Shown in pieces: positions 1-12,106 of a stretch of DNA of 64,000 bases. Both the position numbers and the translations under genes were made by a program. The notes beneath the pieces are model-generated. The model was not told where the DNA came from and did no database searches. It was given only the letters and a program-made list of their open reading frames with translations. The stretch is from Hofstenia miamia. Taxonomy: Eukaryota > Xenacoelomorpha > Acoela. Location of the stretch: assembly GCA_004352715.1 (NCBI GenBank), contig SCFE01000066.1, positions 403,768 to 467,767 of the forward strand, written 5' to 3'. Position 1 is the stretch's first letter. Each line of letters starts with the position of its first letter.

Positions 1-1891
1 ATAATGAATACAAACAATGTGGCAGTCGACGTCAGAACATCATAGGAGGTAAACATATAATTATGAAATGGGTTTACTAGAAATAAGGCATATATTGACA
101 ATAATTTTAATAAGGCCCAAACTAGTTGTTAGAAAAAGCAGCTTCACTATTCTCTTGTAGATGAAATCTATTTTCGGTTCATAGTAACCAAGATAAATTT
201 GAAAGATTTCTCTAATATTATCTGCACTTCAGATAGAACAAATTATAAAAGCAGGAAGATTTGAGAATTGTTTAAGTGATAAAGTGGTAATGGACGAAAA
301 GCTTAGTTTATTGGAAATCGTGGAAACAAGAATGAATATGTTACATAATTCAAAATATACAAATACCTGCAATTGAAAATACCTTCACTCAAATGATGGA
401 ATATTTTTATAACTTCAATGGAACAAAAATATCAAAAACAAAATGATTCAACGTTTTAAAATTAAGAAGCAGTCTTCCCAAAATGTCAACTTCATAATAG
501 GTATGTGGTAAGTCCTCCAACAAACAACTAAAAACCTCATTCAAATAGCTTAAGCAAGATTTTTACACACATTGAAACTGATAGATTGTTATCTTAGAAC
601 AAAAATGTGAGTTTGTAATAGCATAGTTAGAACGCTTTAAGCATTATTGTGATGAATTGGCCCAACGCTATATGTCTTTACATTTATATACATATATATA
701 TTTATATATATATATATATATCAAGCCTGTATCCGCCTCTTTAAGTAAGGGATGCTAATTTAACAATATAAAATGTTAGGTGATTTTATATGCAGAAAAA
801 TGTGTTAAGGAATTATGAGTCACCAGGGATTGCATAGACAGAACAACCCCTCACAACATGTGCATAGTCTATATTCCTTCATGTTTGTCTTAGAAGAATT
901 TGCTAAGTATTTATGCTAAGCATTACTGAAAGTTGTAAATTTTCTGAACAATCCTATAAATGCAAACAAGTATGGGCGAATTTAAAAACTTAAAATTAGT
1001 ATTTATGTGTTTCTAAATCATTTTGCTAAGTCTGGAAAATTTGAAGTGCATTTAATTCAAATTCTGTAATTGCAAATCCTGCAACAAATTAATTTTACAA
1101 ACAATTTTCAAACTTCTTAAATTAATGAACGTATGAATTAATTATGCTATATTTATTCACATAAATTATATTATAAGCTTGAATTAGGGTTATGATAGGC
1201 AATTCAGTGCAATGGAATTTAATGATACAAGTTTCATGGGAATAGGACATGGGACCATTTTTTTCATTGGGAATGGGACTAACAGGGACTGACACCATAA
1301 ATAAGAAAAGTGGGACCATGGATTTCAGACAACTACTCAAAATATTTGCCAAATTAAATGTTATGCAGTGCGACCATGGCATCAGAAAATTTCATGAAAC
1401 TGGCACCAAATATTTTCTGGTATTGAAACTCTAGATTGAATACAAGAAAGGGAAAATCTTACATTTCTAAGAATATTGAGTCTTGAATAATAAAGTTTAT
1501 ATATTCTTATGCAAATTTTTGCATGAGATAGTAATGTGTGCATCAACACAAATGTGGGACTAAATGCACTGTTATTAAATATTTCCTTGAATTTTACGCA
1601 TTATTTTTACTTGAATCATGCAGTTTTTAACTATTTTGGATAGATTCAAAGAATATGAAAAAGTGCCGAGAATACCATAAATGCTTTCTTTTCTTTAAAT
1701 ATAAATTTGGCCAACTCATCAAATTCTAATTCTATGATTTTCATTATCAATCCTCTATTATTGACTTTATTCCTTGGGCTATCACACTTTAAAAAAAATA
1801 GTTAATATGGTTTACAGTACTGTTTAACAATACTGCTGTATGCACATTGATTTTAAAAGGAACTTACTTATTTGATTTTTTTAATTTGCAG
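1..1891. other. No recognisable gene; AT-rich, one (TA)n tract
   Basis: Mostly AT-rich sequence with stop codons in every frame. A (TA)n-rich tract lies at about 684-721. The overlapping short ORFs on opposite strands near 1122-1434 have no recognisable domain and mirror each other across one patch, so I do not call them as genes. Confidence 0.5.
684..721. repeat. (TA)n microsatellite
   Basis: Impure TA dinucleotide tract with a few TTA/CATA interruptions. It is the first of about twenty such arrays in the window. Confidence 0.9.
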
Positions 1892-1941
1892 AACTAATCA
1901 TCGACTGGCACAAACTACTGTTTTACGAGGTTGCCCGACAG
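1892..1941 (+). CDS. Candidate internal coding exon (50 nt), product unknown
   Basis: A strong acceptor (T-rich tract ending TTTGCAG) precedes 50 nt that are clearly more GC-rich than the surroundings, followed by a donor (GACAG|GTACGG). Two frames are open: one gives a peptide starting LIIDWHKLLF, the other TNHRLAQTTV. The exon is too short to identify a family. Similar plus-strand candidates at 7876-7965 and 24209-24329 could belong to the same long-intron gene, but this is inference. A chance match to splice consensus remains possible. Confidence 0.35.
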
Positions 1942-2660
1942 GTACGGTCTCCAATATTTTCCCAGAAACGTATCTGAATATTTGTGCTTTGTACATGCTT
2001 CTTTAAAAATTTTCTTTTTTGATGTATTTCAGCTTGATTACAAATTTTTGTTAGAAATCAGACTCAATTCGGTCACTCGTTTATAATTAATTGACGGACC
2101 AGGAACGAGCGATCATCGGGTAGAGAAGGCAACGAGCAAACACGGGTTGTCCTTAAAAACGTGTCGCGCGGGCATGGGTACACAATATTTTACCGTCGAC
2201 AAAACACTAGCATAAACCAATATTATTAGTTAACATTAGTTTTAAATTTTAAGGTAAAACACAGTAATAAATGAAGCGATTTTGGTTCAGATATGCCATC
2301 ATGGAATAGACTATTTAAAGTTTATTAAATCTCAAAGTAGCTATGTTAAACTGCACACAATTGCAAGAAATAAAAGTCTCACTTATTTCAAAAGCAAAAA
2401 TATCTTTTCATTAAAATTTTTGCACTTGAGGATATTTACAATAGCAATATTTAAATAATAGATTCAGTGTTCAATACTAAACGTTTCTATGGAAAGCCGC
2501 ACCTGGTATTCTTAATCTCTCTATTATTGACATGCTTCTAATTGTCACTTATACATTTAAAACTTTATGAAATTTTAGCTGTCATACCTGTAATAGAACA
2601 ATAAATAACACTTTCAATAATACCGATTTTAAGATTTCGCTGGAAAATCATTTGTTGTAA
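1942..2660. other. Non-coding; contains a GC-richer patch
   Basis: No ORF of note. Positions about 2085-2200 form a GC-rich island (CGGGTAGAG, GTGTCGCGCGGGCATGGG) that stands out from the background. It may be part of an old transposon terminus, but no matching inverted end was found. Confidence 0.4.
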
Positions 2661-2777
2661 TATATATATATATATATATNNNNNNNNNNNNNNNNNNNNN
2701 NNNNNNNNNNNNNNNNNNNNNNNNNNNNNNNNNNNNNNNNNNNNNNNNNNNNNNNNNNNNNNNNNNNNNNNNNNNNN
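2661..2777. repeat. (TA)n array running into a 98-N assembly gap
   Basis: A TA array starts near 2661 and is followed by N from 2680 to 2777. The assembly evidently broke inside the microsatellite, so the true array length is unknown. Confidence 0.9.
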
Positions 2778-2929
2778 ATACCATCTACAAAATTGAAATT
2801 TATTCCTATAGGCGTTTCACAACTCTACGTTGGTCGTCAGTAGGATAATTAAAATTTACAAGTTTTACCGCCGTACTAATTTTGAATTTAACAATTATGA
2901 ATTAATTAAGGAATTCAGTTTCGCATCGA

Positions 2930-4010
2930 ATTGCTTAATTAGAAGGTTTTATTGATCTCTTCTTTCAAATGTATTATTTATTTGCACTAATGTGGTTTAA
3001 ATAATCTTTATCTTGAGTGTTTATCCACGGGTGTTGATGATGGATGTGTAGGATTTTTTTGCCATCTATGTATTGGAATTCTTTTTTTTCAAACTTGTTT
3101 CTCCGATATGTTTTTCTTGGAAACCTGAACAAATTAGTAAATATTTTATATTTATTGCATTGCAGTTAAACTGTTCTTTTATAGTATTTATTTCTTTATT
3201 CTGAACTGTAATATTTCATTTGACTCTAAATTTTCAATACATATATGGCGTTAACATTTCATAACTTTGTTGTTGTTACATTCTTTCTTTACTTCTATTC
3301 TGGTTTGTAGAAATACTTCTTTCCATAAATTAGATGGTTGCGATTCTCTTTTCATTATTTGTGTATTTTCTATTAGTTCATAATTTTTTGTATTTGTCTT
3401 TGTATTTCTTTATTGCATCATTTATGGATTTGAAGTCGATTTTCGATACTTGATTGTATATTGATACTAGTGTAAGGTTTTTTCCTTTTAAAAGTATATT
3501 ACTAGCCCTTGAGATATTGCTTTCTTAATTCCTTTTTCTGTAATGTATTTTGGGTAATGACATATCTTCATAAACTCTTAATTCTTTTAGTCTATATTCT
3601 ACTTGTTTCGTACTTATTGTAAATGTGTTTATTCTTTTGGCAAGAGAGTACGGAATATTACTTTTTACATGTCTTGAGTGAGATGAAAACCAGTTTAAAC
3701 AATTGTGTTTTCTTATACAGTATTTCAGTTTCCATTTTTGTTTTTCATTGTAAATTTTAGAAAATTATTAGGATCCATTTCACTTAAAATGTTATGAAAG
3801 AGTACGATATCTAATTATTTTGTGAATCTAATGAATCCATCGTCTAAATAACGTTTCCATTCTTTCAATAAAATAAGATAGCCAGATTTTGCTTTATTTT
3901 TTTCTATTTTTGGATACAAGTATTTTTCTTCTAAATATTACAGGCGATGTGACTTCACAGTTTACGTTATAATGTGCAATTTATAGATTTTTTATAGGAC
4001 ATTTTTTCTG
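2930..4010 (-). mobile_element. Penelope-like retroelement relic (RT C-terminal part plus GIY-YIG-like endonuclease)
   Basis: Read on the minus strand, the block first gives a reverse-transcriptase segment (WKRYLDDGFIRFT, about 3825-3863). It then gives a segment of the type seen downstream of the RT core in Penelope-like elements (NWFSSHSRHVKSN followed by IPYSLAKRIN, about 3630-3700). Last comes a GIY-YIG-like stretch (KYLLICSGFQEKHIGETS, about 3093-3160). This order, RT then GIY-YIG nuclease, is the architecture of Penelope-like elements. Several stops and frameshifts interrupt the reading, so it is a dead copy. The 5' part of the RT is not recognisable and no terminal repeats were found. 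The lower end may extend into the gap at 2680-2777. The family call is fairly firm; the boundaries are approximate. Confidence 0.7.
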
Positions 4011-4061
4011 ACAATAAACGCGTAACTAAAGAAATGCGTAAGATAGTGGCATACATTCCAT

Positions 4062-4065
<4 letters not shown>

Positions 4066-4109
<44 letters not shown>
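4066..4109. repeat. (TA)n microsatellite
   Basis: About 22 nearly perfect TA units. They lie just upstream, in element orientation, of the Penelope-like relic. Confidence 0.95.
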
Positions 4110-4111
<2 letters not shown>

Positions 4112-6404
4112 TACTTAACATATATCAACATAGCGCCGAAAATGTTCAGTCTACTAGTCCTGACACTATTTAATGCACATTTATTATTGACGTCTTTGGC
4201 ATTTCATTTTATAGAAACGAACTCACATAGTTGCTCGAAATTGCTTTTCAAGCAAATTTTTAATGATTAGCTGATTGAAGTGAATTATTACAACTGTTAT
4301 AAGAATTTAGGTGGTACTAAATTAATTGAATTTTGTAATTTCGCGGCAATTTATCCACGAATGAGATCAGCAAAAACTACTTTGACTAATTATTATGATT
4401 AGACGTGATTCCTATTACAGTCATTTCTGACGGGAAATACAATCAATTCTAAGTTTTTGATATGGGAAATTTTCGAATTTTTACATAATATACTTGCATC
4501 AATATTTCTTCCAGTTTAAATAACTAGAAAATAATTACCTAAAGCATTAATATGGACTTAAGTAGTTATTGATTTATATTTGGATATTTTCAATTGGTTT
4601 TGAACAGAATGAGTAATATAAAAGGATAATTATGCAAACGTGCATCAAAACGAGTAATGTACCATATAGACTAACTAAATGCACACAGTTGATACAAAAC
4701 AAAGTCATTGTTTTAGTAAGCGTAGAATCGCATTTTCCAAAATATTTTTGTGATGCATAAAAATATTTTTACATTTACTAAACAAGTAAAGTACTTGAGT
4801 TAACGAAAGGTTTTAACCCTTGCTACTCAAAGCTTATCAATAAAATGCCTGAACTTAATATTAGTTTTTGTAGTGATTTCAGATAACTTATAAAATATAA
4901 AAATGAAATAAAATTAACCATTTCTTGCCTTCATTTCAGTTTTACTATGTAGTACCAAACTAAATTCTATAAATACTGTTAATCAATCCGAATTACGCAA
5001 CATTTAAAACATAAGCCCCCTTTTCTATCCTAGTTTAAAAGAATACAAATAAAGTGAATAATATTATTTTTAATTTTTTGAAAAAATCATACACAGCTAA
5101 TTTTTTAGCAACTTTTGTACAGAAAGCGAATTATAAATATTAGCACGCGTAGAGTGTGGAGAATGCTATTTGTAAACAAATTATTCTGCTTAAAATTTAT
5201 TCACGAATCGCATCAATTTCGTGAATTGAATTCACTTACATTAATCATTATTTATGAAAATAATTTGTGCAGAAATATTATAATAATTATTAAAGGATTT
5301 TGTTTTATGAATCTCATTAAGCTCTATAGTCTGCGTAAGTTGTTGCTAGACTCACATTCAGTTTTAAACAGGAAATGTTGAGTGTGGGAATTAGAAAAAT
5401 GGAAAGAATGTCGGGATTTTGAGTTATAAGTTTTAGAGATATGTACATGGAAAACTTCGTCAAGTTTTTTGTACTGATTTAGTGCACAAAAATTTTGGAG
5501 AACTCACACGCGTTAGGTCAATTTGAACGGATCTTTTGTCAATTGGGACTCATCTTGCCAAAAATCCATTTTCATGTCATCTGAAGATAGTGAAGTTGTC
5601 AAGTTTGAATAATTGTTTACTTTTATGACCTTGCAAATAAATTAAGACTACTTGTGTTGACAAATATTTCTATATTATCAGTTTATATAGGGAAATTGAA
5701 GTCAGATTAGAACTGGGTTGTAATTTTAATTTTGGCTAAAGGTTGCGTAAGGTCGAGATGTCTTGGAAGTTTTATTCTGCATCTTATTGATTCAAGAATA
5801 TTTTTGTCAATTTACTGAACAATTTTAAACTTTGTTTGTTGCATACAATTTGTTTAAAGTTAACGTAAAACTAAAATTTAAATTATACACACATTTACAA
5901 AATTTTTTATTTGAAATTTTCTGTTATTAATTGTATTTTTATGTTTAATTATGGAATCTGATTAGAAAATTTACTAGCTGTCCGTCAAGAACTTTGATGA
6001 GGGACTGTGGACTTAAGGCAGCTTTACGTGTATATCAGGTTTTAGGTTAAAAATCATTTTAAATGATGGTAGCTCCACTTATATTCGCTTGATCTAAACT
6101 TTGCTTGAGCCCGAACATTAATTATTAAGTTTTGCAACAGAAACTTAGCAGAACTTTCTAATAAAATTAAATATTTTTGGAATTTGCAATGGACTTAACA
6201 ATGTAGAACCATATAGAAGTCAGTAATAGTATAATGTATACAATAACGTAAAAAAGTCATGCCAGTAATGGTGCAAAAATATTTAAATAATTTCTTAACT
6301 AGATGATCCGTTAAACCAAATGAATTTTAATGGTTGCCAATTACTAAAATTTTATTAATGCGTAAAAACTAGTAAATAAAAAAATCCATAAAATAAAAGC
6401 GTAC
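4110..6404. other. No gene seen; intronic or intergenic
   Basis: AT-rich sequence with frequent stops. An 88-codon ORF at 5115-5381 (+) has no domain and biased, AT-driven composition, so I regard it as chance. If the start exon at 6405-6545 is real, the first intron of that minus-strand gene begins here. Confidence 0.4.
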
Positions 6405-6545
6405 CTGGGTCATTTCAAATGTTTCTCCATCAATATCTATTGTTTTTCCTGAAAGATTGAGACCTGAACTGACTTTGGAAAAGAATGAGCCCAGTCCAGA
6501 TGTTGTCTGAATAGGTGACGATCGACTGGTTTTGCTAAAAGACAT
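6405..6545 (-). CDS. Candidate first coding exon (47 codons), product unknown
   Basis: Starting at an ATG (complement of 6543-6545), 47 codons stay open up to a strong donor (ACCCAG|GTACGC) and are distinctly GC-richer than the flanks. The N-terminus is Ser/Gly/Thr-rich (MSFSKTSRSSPIQTTSGLGS), then FFSKVSSGLNLSG and an acidic IDIDGETFEMTQ. The Ser/Gly-rich amphipathic stretch resembles the lipid-packing sensor helices at the N-termini of some golgins and trafficking proteins, but that is only a resemblance. The reading ends in phase 0, and later exons should lie below 6405. The upstream stretch to about 6600 would be 5' UTR. I do not recognise the family. Confidence 0.5.
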
Positions 6546-7875
6546 GGGTTTTCAGACTCTAGATTGACATTTCTAATTGATTAAACTACACACCGATCTT
6601 AAGCCACCACAAATTTAAGTAAAATTTTTAATTGAATTCGGAATCTTTGCTGTGCAGTAAGCATTAGAGTGTTAACGCTTTTCACACTTTGCATTGGTAA
6701 GAAAGCAGCTTCAAAATTAAGTAAGTGCTTCCGCGTAATTGTTCTAAAATTAGTGTTCTCAATTTGTAGGTTTTTCATTCTCTTTGGTTATTTAAATCTT
6801 TTGAAACGCCTTTTTCGCTATTCCCACAAGTATTTAATTAGAATTAGCAGTAAATTCTGCACTTGGTATTTTGTTTCTTGAAAGCAAGCACCCAATTAAA
6901 TTGAAAACTGCACATCGTTAGGGATCGCAGGCAAATGTTACCTCAACAATGCTAACAGTCAACTGTGACGCTGTACACTTTTAATTGGCCTAATTGACCA
7001 TAAACCCCCACATAATGCCACCTACACTTATCTAAGTTACACTTTGAATGACATTTGATTATTTTCATAAAAGCAAAGTTTCGGTGTGCGATCTTAAATC
7101 GTCTACAATTAATTGATGCTATTACAAATTTAAAAACTTTGGTGAAATTGAGAATTTGTAATTAAGTTCTAGCAGTGAATATTTAGATAATATAAACCAA
7201 CTCATATTCTGTTCAAGAGCTAAGGAACAATATTATTATTTGGGGCTGAACTGAGGTCATTCCTATGCAAAACTTAAATTTCTTAAGTTTAAAAGGAATT
7301 GATGCAAAAATCATTTCCACCTGAACAATTATTTGGGAGGGGGATACAGCCCTTCCAGACATGCTTGTTTTTAACATCTGATTAGGTTCCTTGCTTAAGA
7401 TATTTTAGCCAATATACTCTATCTTTAACTTGTATTTGTAAATTTTTAGCAAAGCATTTCAAAAATCTGAACATTGTCAAATTGAGAAAATTGGTAAAAA
7501 CTTAAATATCTCAATGGATTCAATGCACCAAGTCTTAAATCTGATGCGTTCATCCGAATTTCATGAAGCATTTATTTAATTGTACAACAATTTCTTTTGT
7601 TTAGCTGCTCATAAATAAAAAAACATATCAATGTTGTTTTGGTGGGATTTCATGTGATCGCTTTGAAAATTTTCCCCATTGACAAGTCAAAATTTCAATA
7701 ATAAATAAATTTGAAATTCAAACAATCACAGGTTTTGAAAATGACGCATTTCAACCATAAAAAGATCTTAGTACATGAAATTTGATACTTTAGTGTATAA
7801 TGATTTGTCTTCTTATTTGTTAAATACGTATTTTAAAAGGTTTTAAATATTGGTTACAATACTCTACTTAAACAG
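6546..7875. other. No gene seen; presumed upstream region of the 6405-6545 exon
   Basis: AT-rich. It contains no ORF with a recognisable domain. No convincing TATA box or initiator could be separated from the general AT richness. Confidence 0.35.
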
Positions 7876-7965
7876 CAAGTACCGCAAAGAATCTATTTGC
7901 CACGAACGATTCATTCGCGTATTTTAATGGATGAAGACTCAAAAGATTACTTGTTTGCAATAGAG
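7876..7965 (+). CDS. Candidate internal coding exon (90 nt), product unknown
   Basis: The sequence shows an acceptor (TACTTAAACAG|), 30 open codons in phase 0 and a donor (ATAGAG|GTAACC), with about 40% GC against a much lower background. The peptide runs QVPQRIYLPRTIHSRILM then DEDSKDYLFAIE, charged and soluble in character. Codon content looks like coding sequence, but no family is recognised. It could belong to the same plus-strand gene as 1892-1941 and 24209-24329. The only link is strand, and exons between them were not found with confidence. Confidence 0.4.
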
Positions 7966-10224
7966 GTAACCTTAACCTTGCAGTGCTTCTTCTAGACTAA
8001 AGATGGAGAGGTTTTAGTCGAAAATTTATAAGTGTGTCGCTTATACCTACCAACGTAATCTGAAATATGAGTATAAAATACGTATTATTTCTTATTTCAG
8101 TTATATATTCATGTATTTGAAATATTGATTGTCTTGTTATCGAATGCAAAATAAAATAGGCTTTCGGATTCTAAAAAATTGACTTCCGAAGTTCGGAGCC
8201 TATTTAATTCTCATTTACATCTGCCGCTTTGCAACATTATTCATTAATCGAAATTTATTTTAACAAAATAATTAACGACAATGTCAAAACACACACAATA
8301 AGATAAATAATCAACCTTTTTTACAAATATATTATCTAATTCTATATTAATGACATCGATTAATAGTAATTTATAATATTATAGTTGTGAAGGCGAATTA
8401 TAAAAAATTTATTAAGAGAGTATACATTAATAATGGTAATCAAAAAAATTTGCAAAATTTGAATATATATCAACATATAATATTATTCTAAAAATACAAT
8501 TTTGAAAATATTTAAATAAAAATTTAGCGTCGAGCATATTTAAAATGTGCTATTCACAAAAATTATAGTCAAGCGTGTGAATTCGAAGCTTCAAATTTTT
8601 ACTCGGTTATAAGCATGCACATTGAATTCAAGCTTAGCATACATGTGCTCCTTTGTTTATTAAACTTTGGTCCTTTATTGTTTCTAATTTGTAAGGATAA
8701 ATTCACGTCTTCTCTATTACATGCATTTATGATAACCATCTTCACATCTATGCAGTCTTCAGTAATGAAATGATATAATTTCTTGCGATAACAAAAAATA
8801 TATTCTACTATTCATCCATGTAACATAAATCAAGTACATTTTTTTACTCTTCCTACATGTCGATGACCATTTTTGAATTCTACATTTTGAAACTTTTTGT
8901 TTCTTTTGTATAAAGCCTTGAAATTTAGGAATCTCTTCCAATGATTCTCAAGGAATAACCAGTAATTCAAGTGCTAGTTTGCCAAATATCATACTCAAAC
9001 TCCTAACCCATTTAAACTAACAAATTTGCAAAGACTTAATAGGAGCTCAATTTACAAAAGATTTTTATGTTATAAAGAACAAAGAGAAATCGAGCTTTGT
9101 ATTTTATTTATAAAATTACATTTGACATTTGAAAGATTGACAGAAATATTACTTGAAGATCGAACGAACTCAGTTTTGCTCTAATCCTAAGCCAGTATAT
9201 TGCAAAATTTCGGAACCAAAAATTTATAAGACATTTTTTAAATATAAAATTAATGATATGGCAATAGATATTTGAGAAAACTTACGATCTATATGAAATA
9301 TTGTAAATTTATCACAATTTCATCAATTTATACAGAAATTTTTTTCTTAACAGTTTATTGATTATTCTCTGATCCTATTAAGATTTGATATTATATTCTA
9401 ATAAGGTTGGAAATCTTACATACATGTTCTTTGACTAGTGAAAAATTACAAGAATCGTATTTTATTTATATTAAGTGGAATAGCAATAGGATATTACTCC
9501 AAATCATGTATTTGAATAATTCCCTGTACATAAAAAAACAGTTGTGCATAGAGACATTGCTTTTTAACATTAACCCTAACATTATATGTATAGTTTGTGT
9601 ATAAATATCATTTCTTAACTCTTGCTATAGATGATCGTTTTCAGTTTCGTAGTATATATTTGATGCTATCACGAATATCGATTTCCTTATAATTCCGAAA
9701 AATCTTAAAATTTAAAGAAAAACATGATGCCACAAGATCCAAGAGTTATGGGTTACTTTTACAGAAACTCTCAACCAAATTATTGGTTATGAACCTGAAC
9801 TTCCAAAAATATAGGGTAAACAGCTAATCAATTTAGAAAGTGAAGTGGGCATTAAGCGTTGACTGCCATTATTTATTGACCAATGTGAAACTAGTTTCGA
9901 TCGACTCTTTAAGATCCATTTTAGTGTCGTTTTAATGATAAATAATCCACATTTGCAGAACTCAATTTGTAACATAAGCAACTTTTTAGGCAGAGTTTCA
10001 TTGGATCCTCCATTTGACTGTGACTACGCTTGACAAAACCCTAAATTGAGACGAAGCATTTCTCGCGAATCCTACAAATATCTTGAACCAGAAGCAAGAG
10101 TGTTCATAGAAACTATTTGGAAATTTACCTAACTAGGAAGTGCTCGTGCTGCACACCTACAACGTGTTGATAATATTGTTTTCTCAAAATATGTTTCCAG
10201 TGGGGTGTGAACTTTATAAGGTAA
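7966..10224. other. No gene seen
   Basis: AT-rich with short ORFs only (for example 9407-9604 +, 9787-9981 -), none with a recognisable motif. From about 9700 the sequence may already belong to the degenerate hAT copy whose C-terminal end is at 10225-10480, but no clear motif supports that. Confidence 0.4.
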
Positions 10225-10480
10225 CCGTTTTTATAGGTTTTTCAAATGTGCAGTGTGAGTGGGCTTTTCTAGGACTATGAAAGATGGACTTTCCACTAAA
10301 ATGTAAGTTTTGTGCTTTTGAGAAGCAAAATGTGGCTCATTTGACTTTTGAAGAAGAACCGTTATTTAAAATTAATTTTAATGATTTCATGAAAGTTTGG
10401 TCGGATAAAATGCATTCTCATTTTATAGAATTCGATGTCTTAACTTTTTATTGTGTTCCTAAGTTGCTCAAGTCGTAATT
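10225..10480 (+). mobile_element. hAT-type transposase C-terminal relic (probable)
   Basis: Across two frames the plus strand reads CEWAF, then TMKDGLST, then NVAHLTFEEEPLFK and FNDFMKVWSDK. This resembles the C-terminal dimerisation end of hAT-derived proteins of the ZMYM/SCAND3 type. There a CERxFS motif is followed by an RNRL-like helix and a tail in which the acidic EEPL segment precedes a Trp. Frameshifts and stops separate the pieces. No terminal inverted repeats were located. An unrelated AT-rich ORF (64 aa at 10284-10478) is the alternative. Confidence 0.35.
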
Positions 10481-11084
10481 TGTCGCAGTAAATTATCAGT
10501 GAACAACAATCAGTAAGCCAAAAGATTCAGCCGTTCCTGAAGTATAATTTTAACCCTAGCTACAGCATTGAATTGACAACGACTAAGTAAAAGAATTCGC
10601 AGCGTATACCACAGCATGCAATATATCGCCAAACTATCAACGTGTCTCCCGCTGAACAAAGCAGGTACAATAAAAGAGAGCCACATCTTTGAGTGACTAC
10701 CACTAATTGTAGAGAAGAGCAATATCTAAATAGAATCTGCTAGCTACACTAGGTGTCAGCAAAATTCACATGAGCAATTGCCTATCTAAATCCAATATTT
10801 TGTGCACCACTTAAACCCTACTGGTCTTTTAAACTACAACTCAACCAGCTTAATGTTTACTTGTCCAAATTATAAAATAAGACGATTGAAAGTGAGAACT
10901 TCAAAAGAAAATTATGTTTTAGCTCTTCTTTATTCATTCAATTTTTTAAATACTAACATGTTATAGTACATGGGGGTATTAGAATCCGAAGAGATACCCT
11001 AACAAGGTGTAGGGTGAAAGTTTTATAAAAAAAATTTATAGGATTAAACTAGTTTTTGCTGTACTCCGTGATAAATTGCAAGTT
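10481..11084. other. No gene seen
   Basis: AT-rich, repeat-like filler between the hAT relic and the (TA)n/gap region. The 70-aa minus-strand ORF at 10510-10722 has no domain. Confidence 0.4.
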
Positions 11085-12106
11085 TATATATATATATATA
11101 TATATANNNNNNNNNNNNNNNNNNNNNNNNNNNNNNNNNNNNNNNNNNNNNNNNNNNNNNNNNNNNNNNNNNNNNNNNNNNNNNNNNNNNNNNNNNNNNN
11201 NNNNNNNNNNNNNNNNNNNNNNNNNNNNNNNNNNNNNNNNNNNNNNNNNNNNNNNNNNNNNNNNNNNNNNNNNNNNNNNNNNNNNNNNNNNNNNNNNNNN
11301 NNNNNNNNNNNNNNNNNNNNNNNNNNNNNNNNNNNNNNNNNNNNNNNNNNNNNNNNNNNNNNNNNNNNNNNNNNNNNNNNNNNNNNNNNNNNNNNNNNNN
11401 NNNNNNNNNNNNNNNNNNNNNNNNNNNNNNNNNNNNNNNNNNNNNNNNNNNNNNNNNNNNNNNNNNNNNNNNNNNNNNNNNNNNNNNNNNNNNNNNNNNN
11501 NNNNNNNNNNNNNNNNNNNNNNNNNNNNNNNNNNNNNNNNNNNNNNNNNNNNNNNNNNNNNNNNNNNNNNNNNNNNNNNNNNNNNNNNNNNNNNNNNNNN
11601 NNNNNNNNNNNNNNNNNNNNNNNNNNNNNNNNNNNNNNNNNNNNNNNNNNNNNNNNNNNNNNNNNNNNNNNNNNNNNNNNNNNNNNNNNNNNNNNNNNNN
11701 NNNNNNNNNNNNNNNNNNNNNNNNNNNNNNNNNNNNNNNNNNNNNNNNNNNNNNNNNNNNNNNNNNNNNNNNNNNNNNNNNNNNNNNNNNNNNNNNNNNN
11801 NNNNNNNNNNNNNNNNNNNNNNNNNNNNNNNNNNNNNNNNNNNNNNNNNNNNNNNNNNNNNNNNNNNNNNNNNNNNNNNNNNNNNNNNNNNNNNNNNNNN
11901 NNNNNNNNNNNNNNNNNNNNNNNNNNNNNNNNNNNNNNNNNNNNNNNNNNNNNNNNNNNNNNNNNNNNNNNNNNNNNNNNNNNNNNNNNNNNNNNNNNNN
12001 NNNNNNNNNNNNNNNNNNNNNNNNNNNNNNNNNNNNNNNNNNNNNNNNNNNNNNNNNNNNNNNNNNNNNNNNNNNNNNNNNNNNNNNNNNNNNNNNNNNN
12101 NNNNNN
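11085..12106. repeat. (TA)n array followed by a 1000-N assembly gap
   Basis: A TA tract (11085-11106) leads into exactly 1000 N (11107-12106). A round number implies a placeholder rather than a measured length. The missing sequence contains the start of the P-element-like transposase, including the first part of its THAP zinc finger. Confidence 0.95.

Noticed and set aside
1122-1434. Overlapping ORFs on both strands with repeated GGGAC words
   Set aside because: No conserved domain, no paired inverted repeat; left unannotated.
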